This document shows, piece after piece, positions 30,990-41,560 of a stretch of DNA of 64,000 nt. The position numbers and the translations under genes were made by a program. The stretch's first letter is position 1; each line of letters begins with the position of its first letter. The notes below the pieces were generated by a model. That model did no database searches. It had not been told where the DNA came from and saw nothing but the letters and a program-made list of their open reading frames with translations. The DNA is from JAIBJN01 sp963775505 (GTDB taxonomy: Bacteria; Actinomycetota; Thermoleophilia; Gaiellales; Gaiellaceae): contig CAVZIL010000007.1 of NCBI GenBank assembly GCA_963775505.1, positions 744,001 to 808,000 on the forward strand. The letters are read 5' to 3'.

Positions 30990-32528
30990 CTATTTGGCGA
31001 ACTCGACGGCGCGGCTCTCGCGGATGACCGTGACCTTGATCTGGCCCGGGTACTCGAGTTGGTCCTCGATCTCCCTCGCGATCTCGTGGGAGAGGAGCAC
31101 CGCCGCGTCGTCGTCGATGTCGGTCGGCTTGACCATCACGCGCACCTCACGGCCCGCCTGGAGCGCGTAGACGCGCTCCACGCCCGGCTTTTCCGAGGCG
31201 ATCTTCTCGAGGGTCTCGAGCCGCTTGATGTAGTGCTCGAGGCTCTCGCCGCGCGCGCCCGGGCGGGAGGCCGAGATCGCGTCGGCCGAGATGACCAGCA
31301 CGGCCTCGACGGTCTGCGGCTGCACCTCGTAGTGATGCGCCTCCACGGCGTGGACGACGTGCTGCGACTCCCCGTAGCGCTTCGCCATCTGGGCGGAGAT
31401 CATCGCGTGCGACCCCTCGACCTCGTGCGTCATCGCCTTGCCGACGTCGTGGAGGAGGGCCGCCCGCTTGGCAGTCTTGACGCTCGCGCCGAGCTCGGAG
31501 GCCATCACGCCGGCGAGGTGGGCGCACTCGAGCGAGTGCTTGAGGATGTTCTGGCCGTAGCTCGTCCGGTAGCGGAGGCGCCCGAGAAGCTTGACGAGCT
31601 CCTCGTGCATCTTTCCGCAGTTCGCCTCGAAGACAGCCTGCTCCCCCGCCTGGCGGATGTGCTCCTCGATCTCGGCCTTCGAGCGGTAGTACATCTCCTC
31701 GATGCGGGACGGGTGGATGCGTCCGTCCTCGACGAGCTTGGCGAGCGTGAGCTTGGCCACCTCCCGCCGGACGCCGTCGAACGAGGAGAGCACGACGGCC
31801 TGCGGGGTGTCGTCGATGATGAAGTCCACGCCGGTGAGGTTCTCGAGAGCGCGGATGTTCCGTCCCTCCCGGCCGATGATGCGTCCCTTCATGTCGTCGG
31901 AGGGGAGCTCGACGATCGAAACCGTCGTCTCGGCCGCGTGACTGGCGGCGACGCGCTGGAGCGCGTCGGCAACGAGGTTCCTCGCCCGCCGCTTGGCGTC
32001 GCTCCTGGCCTCCTCTTCGAGCTGGCGAACCATGCGCGCGAGGTCGTGCCGGACGAGCTCCTCGGTTCGCTCGAGCACCTGCTTCTTTGCTTCTTCGACA
32101 GTCAGCCCGGAGATGCGCTCGAGCTCGCGGAGCTGCGTGTCCTTGGCGGTCTTGGTCTCCTCCTGCAGCTCCTTGAGGTGCCCTTCGCGGTCGAGGAGGC
32201 CCTGCTCCCGCCGCTCCATCTCGGTGAGCTTGCGGTCGATCTCCTCCTCCTTCGTGATCACGCGCTCTTCGATCTTGGCGATCTCGGCGCGCTTGTCCTT
32301 GAGCTCCTGCTCGACGTCGGCTCGGAGCTTGAGAGCCTGCTCGCGCGCCTCGACCTGGGCCTCCCGGCGGACCGCCTCGGCGGCGCGGACGGCGTCGGCC
32401 GTCACGCGCTCCCGCTCCGCCTCGGCCGCAGCCGCGCGGCGGGAGATGAGCACGCGGGTCCCGACCACGACGCCCGCGAGCACGCCGAGGACGATCCCGA
32501 GGATCAGGAGGCCGATGGAAGTTGCCAT
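30990..32528 (-). CDS. rny: Ribonuclease Y
   Basis: RNase Y is a membrane-anchored endonuclease that starts mRNA decay. The 512-residue protein has an N-terminal membrane helix (about residues 4-26), a long charged coiled coil (about 35-190), a KH domain (about 208-270, GRIIGREGRNIRALENLTG) and an HD domain (about 330-430, ALLHDVGKAMTHE). Length and order match Bacillus RNase Y. AGGAGCG lies 7 bases before the ATG, inside a hairpin. RNase J and PNPase are encoded in the same window, so this organism has a mixed decay machinery. Confidence 0.95.
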   Translation of the reverse strand: MATSIGLLILGIVLGVLAGVVVGTRVLISRRAAAAEAERERVTADAVRAAEAVRREAQVEAREQALKLRADVEQELKDKRAEIAKIEERVITKEEEIDRKLTEMERREQGLLDREGHLKELQEETKTAKDTQLRELERISGLTVEEAKKQVLERTEELVRHDLARMVRQLEEEARSDAKRRARNLVADALQRVAASHAAETTVSIVELPSDDMKGRIIGREGRNIRALENLTGVDFIIDDTPQAVVLSSFDGVRREVAKLTLAKLVEDGRIHPSRIEEMYYRSKAEIEEHIRQAGEQAVFEANCGKMHEELVKLLGRLRYRTSYGQNILKHSLECAHLAGVMASELGASVKTAKRAALLHDVGKAMTHEVEGSHAMISAQMAKRYGESQHVVHAVEAHHYEVQPQTVEAVLVISADAISASRPGARGESLEHYIKRLETLEKIASEKPGVERVYALQAGREVRVMVKPTDIDDDAAVLLSHEIAREIEDQLEYPGQIKVTVIRESRAVEFAK

Positions 32529-32536
32529 TGCTCGCT

Positions 32537-32556
32537 CCTACGGTCAAGCCCGTAGG
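32537..32556 (-). promoter_or_regulatory. Leader hairpin that can cover the rny ribosome binding site
   Basis: In the rny transcript CCTACGG and CCGTAGG pair around a 6-base loop. The 3' arm contains the TAGG of the Shine-Dalgarno sequence TAGGAG, 8 bases before the rny start. Folding would reduce translation. Autocontrol by RNase Y cleavage is an attractive but untested idea. Confidence 0.4.
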
Positions 32557-32753
32557 AACGGCGGTTTCGGTGAATCGGCGACCCGCGAACGACTTCGGCG
32601 GACTAGCGCTCCGCCGGAGATCCCCCTCCCACCAGGGTGCTGCGGGCCGTGTCGTGGAGCGTGTTCAAGGTCGTGTGACGTTCGTTCCGATTCGGCGAAA
32701 AGCCGTTCCGATGCAGGCAATTCATGCTTGAAGTGTCCGTATGGTAACCCGCG
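32557..32753. other. Short intergenic stretch, recX to rny
   Basis: Nothing gene-like is seen here. GTTCCGAT occurs twice (near 32683 and 32704), around GGCGAAAAGCC, which could form a small stem. A promoter for rny is expected in this region, but I cannot point to a convincing one. Confidence 0.3.
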
Positions 32754-33350
32754 TCACCGATCCGCGTCCAGCAGGCCCACCACATCCTCGACGGTCTCCT
32801 CCCCGAAGCCCCGCCTCGCGAGCAGGGTCCAGGCTCGGCGCGGGTCGGCGACTCGCGCGGCGACGGCTTCGGCGCGCTCGCGCTCGGGGCGCAGCGTCTC
32901 CACGGCCGCCTGCACGTCCGCGCTGCGAAATCCCTCGCCCGCGAGCCGCGCCGCGACGGCCGCGTTGCCCCAGCCGCGGTCGGCGAGCGAGCGGGCGCGA
33001 CTCTCCGCCGCCCTCGTGTCGTCGACGACGCCCGCGTTCGTGAGCGTTGCGAGCGCCCCGTCGGCGGCCTGCCGCCGAACGCCGCGGGCCAGGAGCCGCT
33101 CCCGCAGTCGCCCGCTCGAGACGTCGCGGCGTGCGACCGTCCGCACCGCCAGCCCGAGCGCCTCGGCTCGCAGGAGCTCGCGGCGCAGGGCGCGTAGCAG
33201 CGGCCGGTCGAGCTCGACCCCCGGCGCGAGCCCGCAGCGGAGGACGACCTCGTCCGGAACGACGCGCCAGCGACTCCCGTCGACCTCCAGCTCGACGCGG
33301 CCCGAGCGGGCCCGGCGGACCGCCGTCAGCCTCGGGGGCCCTACCCCCAC
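32754..33350 (-). CDS. recX: RecX regulatory protein
   Basis: RecX binds RecA filaments and limits their growth. This 198-residue protein shows the all-helical RecX repeats, with the signature RRDVSSGRLRERLLARG and a C-terminal ARRGFGEETVEDVVG. Its N-terminal 40 residues are poorly conserved, which is usual. It starts with GTG 11 bases after the recA stop, so both are expressed from one message. Identification rests on motif pattern and on its place behind recA. Confidence 0.88.
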   Translation of the reverse strand: MGVGPPRLTAVRRARSGRVELEVDGSRWRVVPDEVVLRCGLAPGVELDRPLLRALRRELLRAEALGLAVRTVARRDVSSGRLRERLLARGVRRQAADGALATLTNAGVVDDTRAAESRARSLADRGWGNAAVAARLAGEGFRSADVQAAVETLRPERERAEAVAARVADPRRAWTLLARRGFGEETVEDVVGLLDADR

Positions 33351-33361
33351 GGTGCGCCCGC

Positions 33362-34465
33362 CTATGCCGCCGAGGCGGCCGTCTCGGCCTCGACCTCGGC
33401 CTCGGCGCCTGCCGACGCGGCCCTTGTCGCCTTCGCGCCCTCGTCCACCGGGAGAAGGCGCGAGGACACGACCGCGTCCGGCCCGAGCTCCGCCTGGACG
33501 GCGCGGAGGATCCCGTCGGTGACATCCGGATGCTCCTTCAGAAACGCGGTTGCGTTCTGGCGGCCCTGACCGAGCCGCTCGTCGCCGAAGCTGAAGTACG
33601 AGCCGGACTTCTGCACGAGCTTCCGCTCGAGGCCGACGTCGAGAACGCTTCCCTCCCAGGAGATGCCCTCGCCGTAGATGATGTCGAACTCCGCCTGCTT
33701 GAAGGGCGGCGCGACCTTGTTCTTCACCACCTTGACGCGGACGCGGTTCCCGATCGCCTCGACGCCTTCCTTGAGGGTCTCGATGCGCCTGATGTCGAGC
33801 CGGGCCGAGGAGTAGAACTTGAGCGCGCGCCCGCCCGGCGTCGTCTCCGGGCTGCCGAACATGACGCCGATCTTCTCGCGCAGCTGGTTCGTGAAGAGCG
33901 CCACCGTGCCGGTGCGGTTGAGCGTCCCTGCCAGCTTGCGGAGCGCCTGGCTCATGAGCCGCGCCTGCAGGCCGACGTGGCTGTCGCCCATCTCGCCCTC
34001 GATCTCCGCCTTCGGAGTGAGAGCGGCCACGGAGTCGACCGCGACGACGTCGAGCGCGCCGCTGCGGATGAGGAGCTCGGCGATCTCGAGCGCCTGCTCC
34101 CCGTTGTCGGGCTGCGAGACGAGGAGGTCGTCGATGTTGACGCCGATCCGGCGCGAGTACGCGGGGTCCATCGCATGCTCGGCGTCGATGAAGGCGCAGA
34201 TGCCGCCGCGCCGCTGCGCCTCGGCGATCACGTGGTAGACGAGCGTCGTCTTGCCCGACGACTCGGGGCCGAAGATCTCGACGATGCGTCCGCGCGGGAG
34301 GCCGCCGATGCCGAGGGCGACGTCCAGGGAGAGGGCGCCGGTGGAGATGGACGGGATAGCCACCTGGGCCTGGTCGCTCATCTTCATGACCGAGCCCTTG
34401 CCGTAGGCCCGCTCGATCTGGCTCAGCGCGGCGTCGAGGGCGTGTTCGCGTGTGGAGTCGGTCAA
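33362..34465 (-). CDS. recA: Recombinase RecA
   Basis: RecA drives homologous strand exchange and the DNA-damage response. The 367-residue protein has the Walker A GPESSGKTTL, the conserved block FIDAEHAMDPAYSRRIGVN, Walker B VVAVDSVAAL and the L1/L2 loops GEMGDSHVGLQARLMSQALR and TNQLREKIGVMFG. No intein is present. The Ala/Glu-rich C-terminal tail is lineage variable. The start is TTG with GGGAGG upstream, inside the end of thpR, so cinA-thpR-recA-recX look like one operon. Confidence 0.97.
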   Translation of the reverse strand: MTDSTREHALDAALSQIERAYGKGSVMKMSDQAQVAIPSISTGALSLDVALGIGGLPRGRIVEIFGPESSGKTTLVYHVIAEAQRRGGICAFIDAEHAMDPAYSRRIGVNIDDLLVSQPDNGEQALEIAELLIRSGALDVVAVDSVAALTPKAEIEGEMGDSHVGLQARLMSQALRKLAGTLNRTGTVALFTNQLREKIGVMFGSPETTPGGRALKFYSSARLDIRRIETLKEGVEAIGNRVRVKVVKNKVAPPFKQAEFDIIYGEGISWEGSVLDVGLERKLVQKSGSYFSFGDERLGQGRQNATAFLKEHPDVTDGILRAVQAELGPDAVVSSRLLPVDEGAKATRAASAGAEAEVEAETAASAA

Positions 34466-34469
34466 GGCG

Positions 34470-35030
34470 TCAACCTCCCAGAGGAACCGATTGGAGAATC
34501 TCGTACTGCGCCCCGGTCGGCCGCAGCACCGAATGATAGAGAGCCACCTCGGACGGACTGACCGGCCCGAGCTCCGGGAGCGGCGGCCGGGCGCGCGGCG
34601 GACGGCGGAAGCGGAGGACGGTCACGTGCGCCAGCCACCTGCGAGCCTCGCGCTCGTAGACGCCCAGCCGCTCGAGCTTCTCCCCCACGACGCCGGCGAG
34701 CCGCGTCCCGCGCTCGTCCTCGTCCTCGAGGACGACCATGCCGACGCTCCGCGTCTCCCGGTAGCCCCTGACCGCGAGCGCCGGGCGCTCGGCGCGCCGA
34801 GCGGCTTCGTGCAGGACGCCGAGGACGCCGGTGACGTCGGAGGCCGGCCGCCAGCCGAGGAAAGCCAGCGTGACGTGAAGGTTCTCGGCCGGCACGAGGC
34901 GCGCCTCGTCCAGACCGGCAAGCTCCCTGGCCTGCCAGGCGACGAGCCGCTCGACGGCATCCGCCGGCAGCGGCAGGGCGACGAAGAGGCGGAGTCGCTC
35001 ATCGCCCTCGACGCTAGCCGCTCGCGTCAT
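34470..35030 (-). CDS. thpR: RNA 2',3'-cyclic phosphodiesterase
   Basis: ThpR (formerly 2'-5' RNA ligase) belongs to the 2H phosphoesterases and opens 2',3'-cyclic phosphates on RNA ends. This 186-residue protein has both catalytic H-x-T motifs, LHVTLAF (about residue 52) and AHVTVLRF (about 134). The gene lies between cinA and recA on the same strand, 4 bases before the recA start, an arrangement found in several actinobacteria. Confidence 0.9.
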   Translation of the reverse strand: MTRAASVEGDERLRLFVALPLPADAVERLVAWQARELAGLDEARLVPAENLHVTLAFLGWRPASDVTGVLGVLHEAARRAERPALAVRGYRETRSVGMVVLEDEDERGTRLAGVVGEKLERLGVYEREARRWLAHVTVLRFRRPPRARPPLPELGPVSPSEVALYHSVLRPTGAQYEILQSVPLGG

Positions 35031-35049
35031 GCCCGTGTGCGTCGGACCG

Positions 35050-36312
<1,263 letters not shown>

Positions 36313-36389
36313 TAAGAACTCCTTTCGAAATGAAGCCGGGTGCCGCCGGGCCGCCCTGGACGGCGCGATGCGGCGTCCTCAGTCGCGCC

Positions 36390-36405
36390 CGTATTCTCGA
36401 ATACG
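36390..36405. promoter_or_regulatory. Inverted repeat upstream of the cinA-recA operon
   Basis: CGTATTC-TC-GAATACG is a perfect 7-base inverted repeat in the 165-base gap between the rodZ-like gene and cinA, 78 bases upstream of the cinA start. Its position suggests control of the operon that contains recA. It does not match the actinobacterial LexA box (CGAAC-N4-GTTCG). Confidence 0.45.
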
Positions 36406-36477
36406 AGCGCTCCCTGCGTCCTTGCCTCGCACTCGCCCAGGACGCCCCGCCGGCGGCGCATCATCCCGAAATGAGTT

Positions 36478-37230
36478 CTAGGTGGAGAGGATGCGGATCC
36501 CGTCGGCGCTGACGATCACGACCGCGGGCTCCGTCGGGAAGTCCTCGACGTCCCGTCCGTTCAGCCTGGCGTCGAGGTTCTGAGGATCCCTCAGGTCGAG
36601 CCAGAGGCGCCGCTGCTTGAGGAACCGCTGGATTTGCCCCTGCTCGAGCGTTCCCTCCCAGAGCAGCCTGCCGTTGACGCCGCCGTTCCGCACCTGGACG
36701 TACGAGCCGCCGCGCGCGGCGGTGAGCACGAGCCGCGCGGGCTCCGCGGGCGCTTCTCCGGTGGCGCCGGTCGTGGTCGCTCCGGGCGCGGCGGCGGTGT
36801 CCGTCGGGCCCGTCGTCTGGCCCACGAGCGGCGGGGTCTCGGTTCCGGAGTCGGAGCCCAGGCCGCCCATCGCCACGACGACGAGCACGGTCACCGCGAC
36901 GATCGCGGCCAGGGCGACGACGACGAGATTCGACTCGACCCGTCGGCGCTGACGCCTGCGCGGGGCCGCGGACTGCGCGAAGGGAAGCTCCTCCACCGCG
37001 GCGAAGCGCGAGGTGTACTCGTCGAGGTAGAGCTGGCCGTCGAGCCCGAGATAGTCGGCGTAGGTGCGGAGGAAGCCCTTGACGTACGTGTCCCCGGGGA
37101 GCACGTCGAACTGCTCCTCTTCGAGGGCTCTGAGGTACTTCCCGCGGATCTTGGTGTCGCTTTCGATCCCGGGGATCTCGAGACCCTGCCGCAAACGAGC
37201 CTCTCGCAGGCTGTTGCCGATCTCGAACAC
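36478..37230 (-). CDS. rodZ: RodZ-like helix-turn-helix membrane protein
   Basis: This 250-residue protein has an N-terminal Xre-type helix-turn-helix (about residues 3-75, GNSLREARLRQGLEI and GDTYVKGFLRTYADYLGLD), a basic stretch (RRRQRRR) and one membrane helix (about 101-122). A Thr/Pro/Ala-rich linker and a C-terminal DUF4115-type beta domain (about 165-250) follow. This is the layout of RodZ, which ties MreB to the envelope. A homologous HTH gene is commonly found near recA and cinA in actinobacteria. mreB is not in the window. Confidence 0.82.
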   Translation of the reverse strand: MFEIGNSLREARLRQGLEIPGIESDTKIRGKYLRALEEEQFDVLPGDTYVKGFLRTYADYLGLDGQLYLDEYTSRFAAVEELPFAQSAAPRRRQRRRVESNLVVVALAAIVAVTVLVVVAMGGLGSDSGTETPPLVGQTTGPTDTAAAPGATTTGATGEAPAEPARLVLTAARGGSYVQVRNGGVNGRLLWEGTLEQGQIQRFLKQRRLWLDLRDPQNLDARLNGRDVEDFPTEPAVVIVSADGIRILST

Positions 37231-37279
37231 GAGCCCCGGATTGTAGCGATGGCGCCGCCGGCCGCCCGAAGTGCCTGCG

Positions 37280-37606
37280 CTACTCGAACACGAGCACGAG
37301 CACGGCGAAGACGGCCAGGGCCAGCGCCGCCGTCAGCGCGAGGACGAACGCGAACGTCGCGAGCACCCTCACGAGGCCGACGAAGACCCTGCTGCCGCTC
37401 CTCCCCAGCGTCCGCTGGTGCTCCTGACGGGCCCGGCGGCCAAGGACGACGGCCGCGAGCGAGAAACCGAGGGCGAACGGTACGGTGATGACCGCGTCCA
37501 GGAGCCGGACCTCGTCGTAGTGGCGCGCCGCAGAGACCGCGCCGCCGAGCGCGGCGAGGGCGAGGAGGGCCGTCACCAGCGCCCAGACGGCCTTGGTGTT
37601 CCGCAT
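37280..37606 (-). CDS. Small three-helix membrane protein
   Basis: This 108-residue protein has three hydrophobic segments (about residues 5-26, 38-56 and 76-107) and a basic loop (GRRARQEHQRTLGRSGSR) between the second and third. No family is recognised. It lies between a transporter permease and the rodZ-like gene on the same strand with short gaps (12 and 49 bases), so cotranscription is likely. Confidence 0.65.
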   Translation of the reverse strand: MRNTKAVWALVTALLALAALGGAVSAARHYDEVRLLDAVITVPFALGFSLAAVVLGRRARQEHQRTLGRSGSRVFVGLVRVLATFAFVLALTAALALAVFAVLVLVFE

Positions 37607-37618
37607 CGGAGGCGGAGC

Positions 37619-38840
37619 CTATCCCTTGACGTACGGGCGCCCGACGGCCGCCGGCGGGATCGAGCGGCCGACGAGGCCGACGAGGGCGACGAGCGTGAGG
37701 ACGTACGGGACCGTGGAGATCAGGTTCTCCGAGATGCCCGCCTCGCGCTGGAGCGGGATGGAGATGGCGAAGCCGAAGCCGAAGAGGAGCGTCGCCGCGA
37801 ACGCCCAGCCCGGCAGCCACATGCCGAAGATCACCGCGGCGAGGGCGATGTAGCCACGCCCGGCCGTCATGTTCTCCGTGAAGGTGCCGACGAAGCCGAT
37901 GGAGAGGAACGCGCCCCCGAGCGCCGCGAGCATCCCGGAGGTCACGACCGAGGCGTAGCGGACCCCGTAGACCGAGATCCCGACGGTGTCGGCGGCCCGC
38001 GGGTGTTCGCCCACGGAGCGGATGCGCAGGCCGATCGGCGTCTTGAAGAGGACGACGTACGCGAGGATGACGACGGCGAACATCAGCCAGACCAGGAAAC
38101 TCAGCGATCCGAACACGCCGTAGAGGAAGTCGCCGACGAGCGGGATCTCGGCGAGGAAGTCGAGCTCGACGTCCGGAACGCGCGAGACCTCCTGGTCGAT
38201 GCCTCCCGGGTAGATCGAGCTGTAGAGGAAGCCCGTGGCGCCCAGCGCGAGGAAGTTGACCGCGAAGCCGCTCACGATCTGGTCGGCGCGGAGATGGATC
38301 GAGAAGAAGGCGTGGATCAGCGCGAGCAGCCCGCCGAAGAGCATCGCCATCAGGAGCCCCACCACCCAGCTTCCGCTCCAGACCGACCCCCAGACGGCGA
38401 AGAACGCACCCGGTCAGCATCATCCCCTCGAGACCGATGTTCACCACGCCGGAGCGCTCGGAGAAGATCCCGCCGATCGCCGCGAAGGCGAGCGGCGTCG
38501 CGAAGCGAAGCGTCGCGGCCACCACCCCGGTGGTGAGGATGCTGTCGAGAGTGTCCGCGTCCTTCGTCTGCAGCCAGATGGCGCCGAGCGTGCCGCCGAT
38601 GCCGAGGCCGATCGCCCACCAGCCCAGCTTGCGCTCGCCGCGCGGGACGGCCGCGACGCCGCACGCGAGCGCGACCAGGCCGGCCGCGACAGGGGCGCCG
38701 ATCGAGCGGAACGTCCAGGGGGGCAGCGCGAACCAGAACGCGAGGATGCCGGCGGCGACGCCCAGGATCGCGATCGTCCGCGGCTCGGTGAGCTTGCGGA
38801 CCCAGTCGGCGGCGGTCGCGGCCCGGGACGGGGTGGTCAT
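37619..38840 (-). CDS. BMP-type ABC transporter permease 2, frameshifted
   Basis: This is the second inner-membrane permease of a nucleoside-type ABC importer, rich in hydrophobic helices. The N-terminal part (38840 down to about 38410) reads through IGLEGMMLTG and then shifts frame. Removing one base from a CCC run at 38408-38411 joins it to the second part, which ends at 37619 with GRPYVKG. The rejoined protein has about 406 residues and matches the NupQ/YufQ type. The start overlaps the stop of permease 1 as ATGA. A single base in a homopolymer points to sequencing error. Confidence 0.82.
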
Positions 38841-40024
38841 GGAGTCGGCTCCGGCTGGGCGGCCGATCCCCGGCGGAGGAGCCTTCGCGCCTGCCAGATG
38901 TACACGATGAGGAGCTCGGCGCCGACGAAGAAGATGACGAGCGCCTGGATCATCGTCGCCAGGTCGACGGCGAGCGCGGGCTCGAACACCTCGGGATCGA
39001 GCTGTCGCGTCGAGGTGCCGACCTCGAGCGCGGCGAAGAGCAGGGCTGCGAAGAGGATGCCGACGGCCCTGGTGCGGCCCAGCAGGGCGACGGCGATCCC
39101 CGTGAAGGCGATGAAGTTCGTGCCGTAGTCGCCCACGTCGACGCTGAACTTGAAGCCGAGCAGGTCGACCGACCCCGCGAGTCCCGCGAAGGACCCTGCG
39201 ATGGCCATGGCGAGAAAGTAGTTCTTCCCGACCGAGATGCCGCTGTAGCGGGCGGCCTCCGGGTTGAAGCCGACGGCGCGGACCTCGAACCCGAGTGTCG
39301 TCCGGTTGAGGATCAGCGAGTAGACGACGAGCGCGGCGAGCGCGATGAAGATTCCCGCGTGGAGCGCCGGCAGGCTTCCCCAGATCGGCCACAGCTCGGC
39401 CGACTCGAACACTTCGTCCGAGCGCGGGATCGATTCCTGCGGCCCCTGCAGGGGGCCACCGATCTCGTAGAGATACGTGCCCCCGAAAATGGCGATCCAG
39501 TTGAGCATGATCGTCGTGATCACCTCGTGGGCGCCGGTGGTTGCCTTCAGCAGCCCAGCGATCCCTCCCCAGATCGCCCCGGCGGCGATGGAGGCCGCGA
39601 TCGCCAGGAAGACGTGCAACGGGCGCGGCAGCCCCTCGAAGTGCGAGCCGACGTACAGCGCAGCGCTGAACCCGACCCAGTACTGGCCCTGGCCGCCGAT
39701 GTTGAAGAGCCCGCAGCGAAAGGCGAAGGCCACCGCGAGCGCGGTCAGGATCAGCGGAGCCATGAGGATGAGCGTCTGCTGGAGGTCGTTCGCCGCCGCC
39801 TCGCGGGCCTCGCCGCTGACCCAGGGGAAGAACCAGTTCAGGCCCGTGCCGGCGAAGATCGCCTTGTAGGCGGTGATGGGATTGCTCCCCGTGATCGCGA
39901 CGACCAGCCCGCCGATCAGGAAGGCGAGAGCCGTCGCGGCGATCGGGACGAGGATGCCGCCGATGCGGCTCGAGAACCATTCAGTCACGCCCGTCGTGAC
40001 CGACGTCCGGGGCTCGTAGGCCAT
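38837..40024 (-). CDS. BMP-type ABC transporter permease 1
   Basis: This 395-residue integral membrane protein has eight or more hydrophobic helices and the conserved segments NIGGQGQYWVG and GAHEVITTIMLNWIAI of the BMP/nucleoside permease family. It would form the channel with permease 2 for import of purine nucleosides or related compounds. The start overlaps the ATPase stop by one base (TGATG), and its end overlaps permease 2, so all three are translationally coupled. Confidence 0.9.
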   Translation of the reverse strand: MAYEPRTSVTTGVTEWFSSRIGGILVPIAATALAFLIGGLVVAITGSNPITAYKAIFAGTGLNWFFPWVSGEAREAAANDLQQTLILMAPLILTALAVAFAFRCGLFNIGGQGQYWVGFSAALYVGSHFEGLPRPLHVFLAIAASIAAGAIWGGIAGLLKATTGAHEVITTIMLNWIAIFGGTYLYEIGGPLQGPQESIPRSDEVFESAELWPIWGSLPALHAGIFIALAALVVYSLILNRTTLGFEVRAVGFNPEAARYSGISVGKNYFLAMAIAGSFAGLAGSVDLLGFKFSVDVGDYGTNFIAFTGIAVALLGRTRAVGILFAALLFAALEVGTSTRQLDPEVFEPALAVDLATMIQALVIFFVGAELLIVYIWQARRLLRRGSAAQPEPTP

Positions 40025-41547
40025 CAGGCGACCTCCTCTCCACGCCCGCCTGTCATCGCGATGCCGAGCTCCTCCTCGGAGACGTCACGCCCGTATTCCC
40101 CGACGATCCTGCCCTCATAGAGCACGAGGATGCGGTCCGAGAGCGAGAGGATCTCGTCCAGCTCGAACGAGACGAGGAGAATCGCCCGGCCCTCGTCCTG
40201 CTCCGCGACGAGGCGCCGGTGCACGAACTCGATCGCGCCCACGTCGAGCCCGCGCGTGGGCTGGGCGGCGACCAGGATGCTGGGATCCCGCGAGACCTCG
40301 CGCGCGACGACGACCTTTTGCTGGTTGCCGCCCGAGAGGGCCGAGGCCGGCGTCTGCGGGCCGCCCCCGCGCACGTCGAACTCGGTCAGGAGCTTCTTCG
40401 CCCGCGCAATGATGCGCTTGGGGAACAGCCAGCCCCACTTCGAGTCCGGCGGCTCGCGGAAATCGTGGAGCGCGATGTTCTCGGCCAGCGTGAAGTCGAG
40501 CACGAGCCCGCGGAGCTGGCGGTCTTCCGGGATGTGGCCGAGGCCGGCTTCGAGGCACTCGCGGGCGCCCTCGCCCGTCATGTCCCTGCCCCTGGCCACG
40601 ATGCGGCCCGACTCCGGCTTGCGCAGCCCGGTGATCGCCTCGATCAGCTCGGACTGGCCGTTCCCGTCCACGCCCGCGATCCCGACGATTTCCCCGGCGC
40701 GCACCTCGAAGGAGATGCCGCGAATGCACTCCAAGCCGCGGTCCTCGCGTACGCGGAGGTTCTCGACCGTCAGCAGTGGCTCCCCAGGCTCGGCCGGCTT
40801 CTTCTCGACGCGGAGGAGCACCTCGCGGCCGACCATGAGGCGTGCGAGCCCCTCCTCCGTCGCCCCGGCCCGGGGAATGGTCTCGATCGCCTTGCCCCGC
40901 CTGAGCACGGTGATCCGATCGGCGATGGCGAGCACCTCGCCGAGCTTGTGGCTGATGAAGATGATCGACTTCCCCTCCGCCTGCAGGGAACGGACGATCG
41001 CGAACAGCTCCTCGGCCTCCTGCGGCGTGAGCACGGCCGTCGGCTCGTCGAGGATGAGGATGTCCGCGCCCCGGAAGAGCGCCTTCAAGATCTCGACCCG
41101 CTGCTGCATGCCGACGGAGATCGAGTCGATGCGGGCTTCCGGCCGCACGGCGAGCCCGAAACGCTGGGAGAGCTCGCGTACCCGCTCCTCGGCCGTGTCG
41201 AGATCGAGGAACGGCCCGTTGTGCGGCTCGACGCCGAGGACGATGTTCTCCGCGACGGTCATCACCGGGATGAGCATGAAGTGCTGGTGCACCATGCCGA
41301 TCCCGCTGTCGATCGCCGCCCGGGGCGAGTCGATGCGAAGCGGCTGGCCGTTCAGGCGGATCTCGCCCTCGTCCGGGTGGTAGAGCCCGTAGAGGATGTT
41401 CATGAGCGTCGACTTGCCGGCGCCGTTCTCCCCGAGGAGGGCGTGCACCTCGCCCTTGACGAGGTCGAAGTCGACGTGGTCGTTCGCGACGACTCCGGGG
41501 AACCGCTTCGTGATGCCGCTCAGCTCGAGAAGGGACGCGTCCGCCAT
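40024..41547 (-). CDS. BMP-type ABC transporter ATP-binding protein, two ABC domains
   Basis: This 507-residue protein has two ABC modules, as in sugar and nucleoside importers. The first has Walker A GENGAGKSTLMN and Walker B ILILDEPTAVL. The second has the degenerate P-loop GVDGNGQSEL, a normal LSGGNQQK signature and a degenerate Walker B (ILVAAQPTRGLD), so only the first site probably hydrolyses ATP fully. This asymmetry is usual in the family. It is separated from the substrate-binding gene by a strong hairpin. Nearby nucleoside hydrolase and ribokinase genes suggest nucleoside import. Confidence 0.92.
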   Translation of the reverse strand: MADASLLELSGITKRFPGVVANDHVDFDLVKGEVHALLGENGAGKSTLMNILYGLYHPDEGEIRLNGQPLRIDSPRAAIDSGIGMVHQHFMLIPVMTVAENIVLGVEPHNGPFLDLDTAEERVRELSQRFGLAVRPEARIDSISVGMQQRVEILKALFRGADILILDEPTAVLTPQEAEELFAIVRSLQAEGKSIIFISHKLGEVLAIADRITVLRRGKAIETIPRAGATEEGLARLMVGREVLLRVEKKPAEPGEPLLTVENLRVREDRGLECIRGISFEVRAGEIVGIAGVDGNGQSELIEAITGLRKPESGRIVARGRDMTGEGARECLEAGLGHIPEDRQLRGLVLDFTLAENIALHDFREPPDSKWGWLFPKRIIARAKKLLTEFDVRGGGPQTPASALSGGNQQKVVVAREVSRDPSILVAAQPTRGLDVGAIEFVHRRLVAEQDEGRAILLVSFELDEILSLSDRILVLYEGRIVGEYGRDVSEEELGIAMTGGRGEEVA

Positions 41548-41560
41548 GAGCGAAGGGTTG

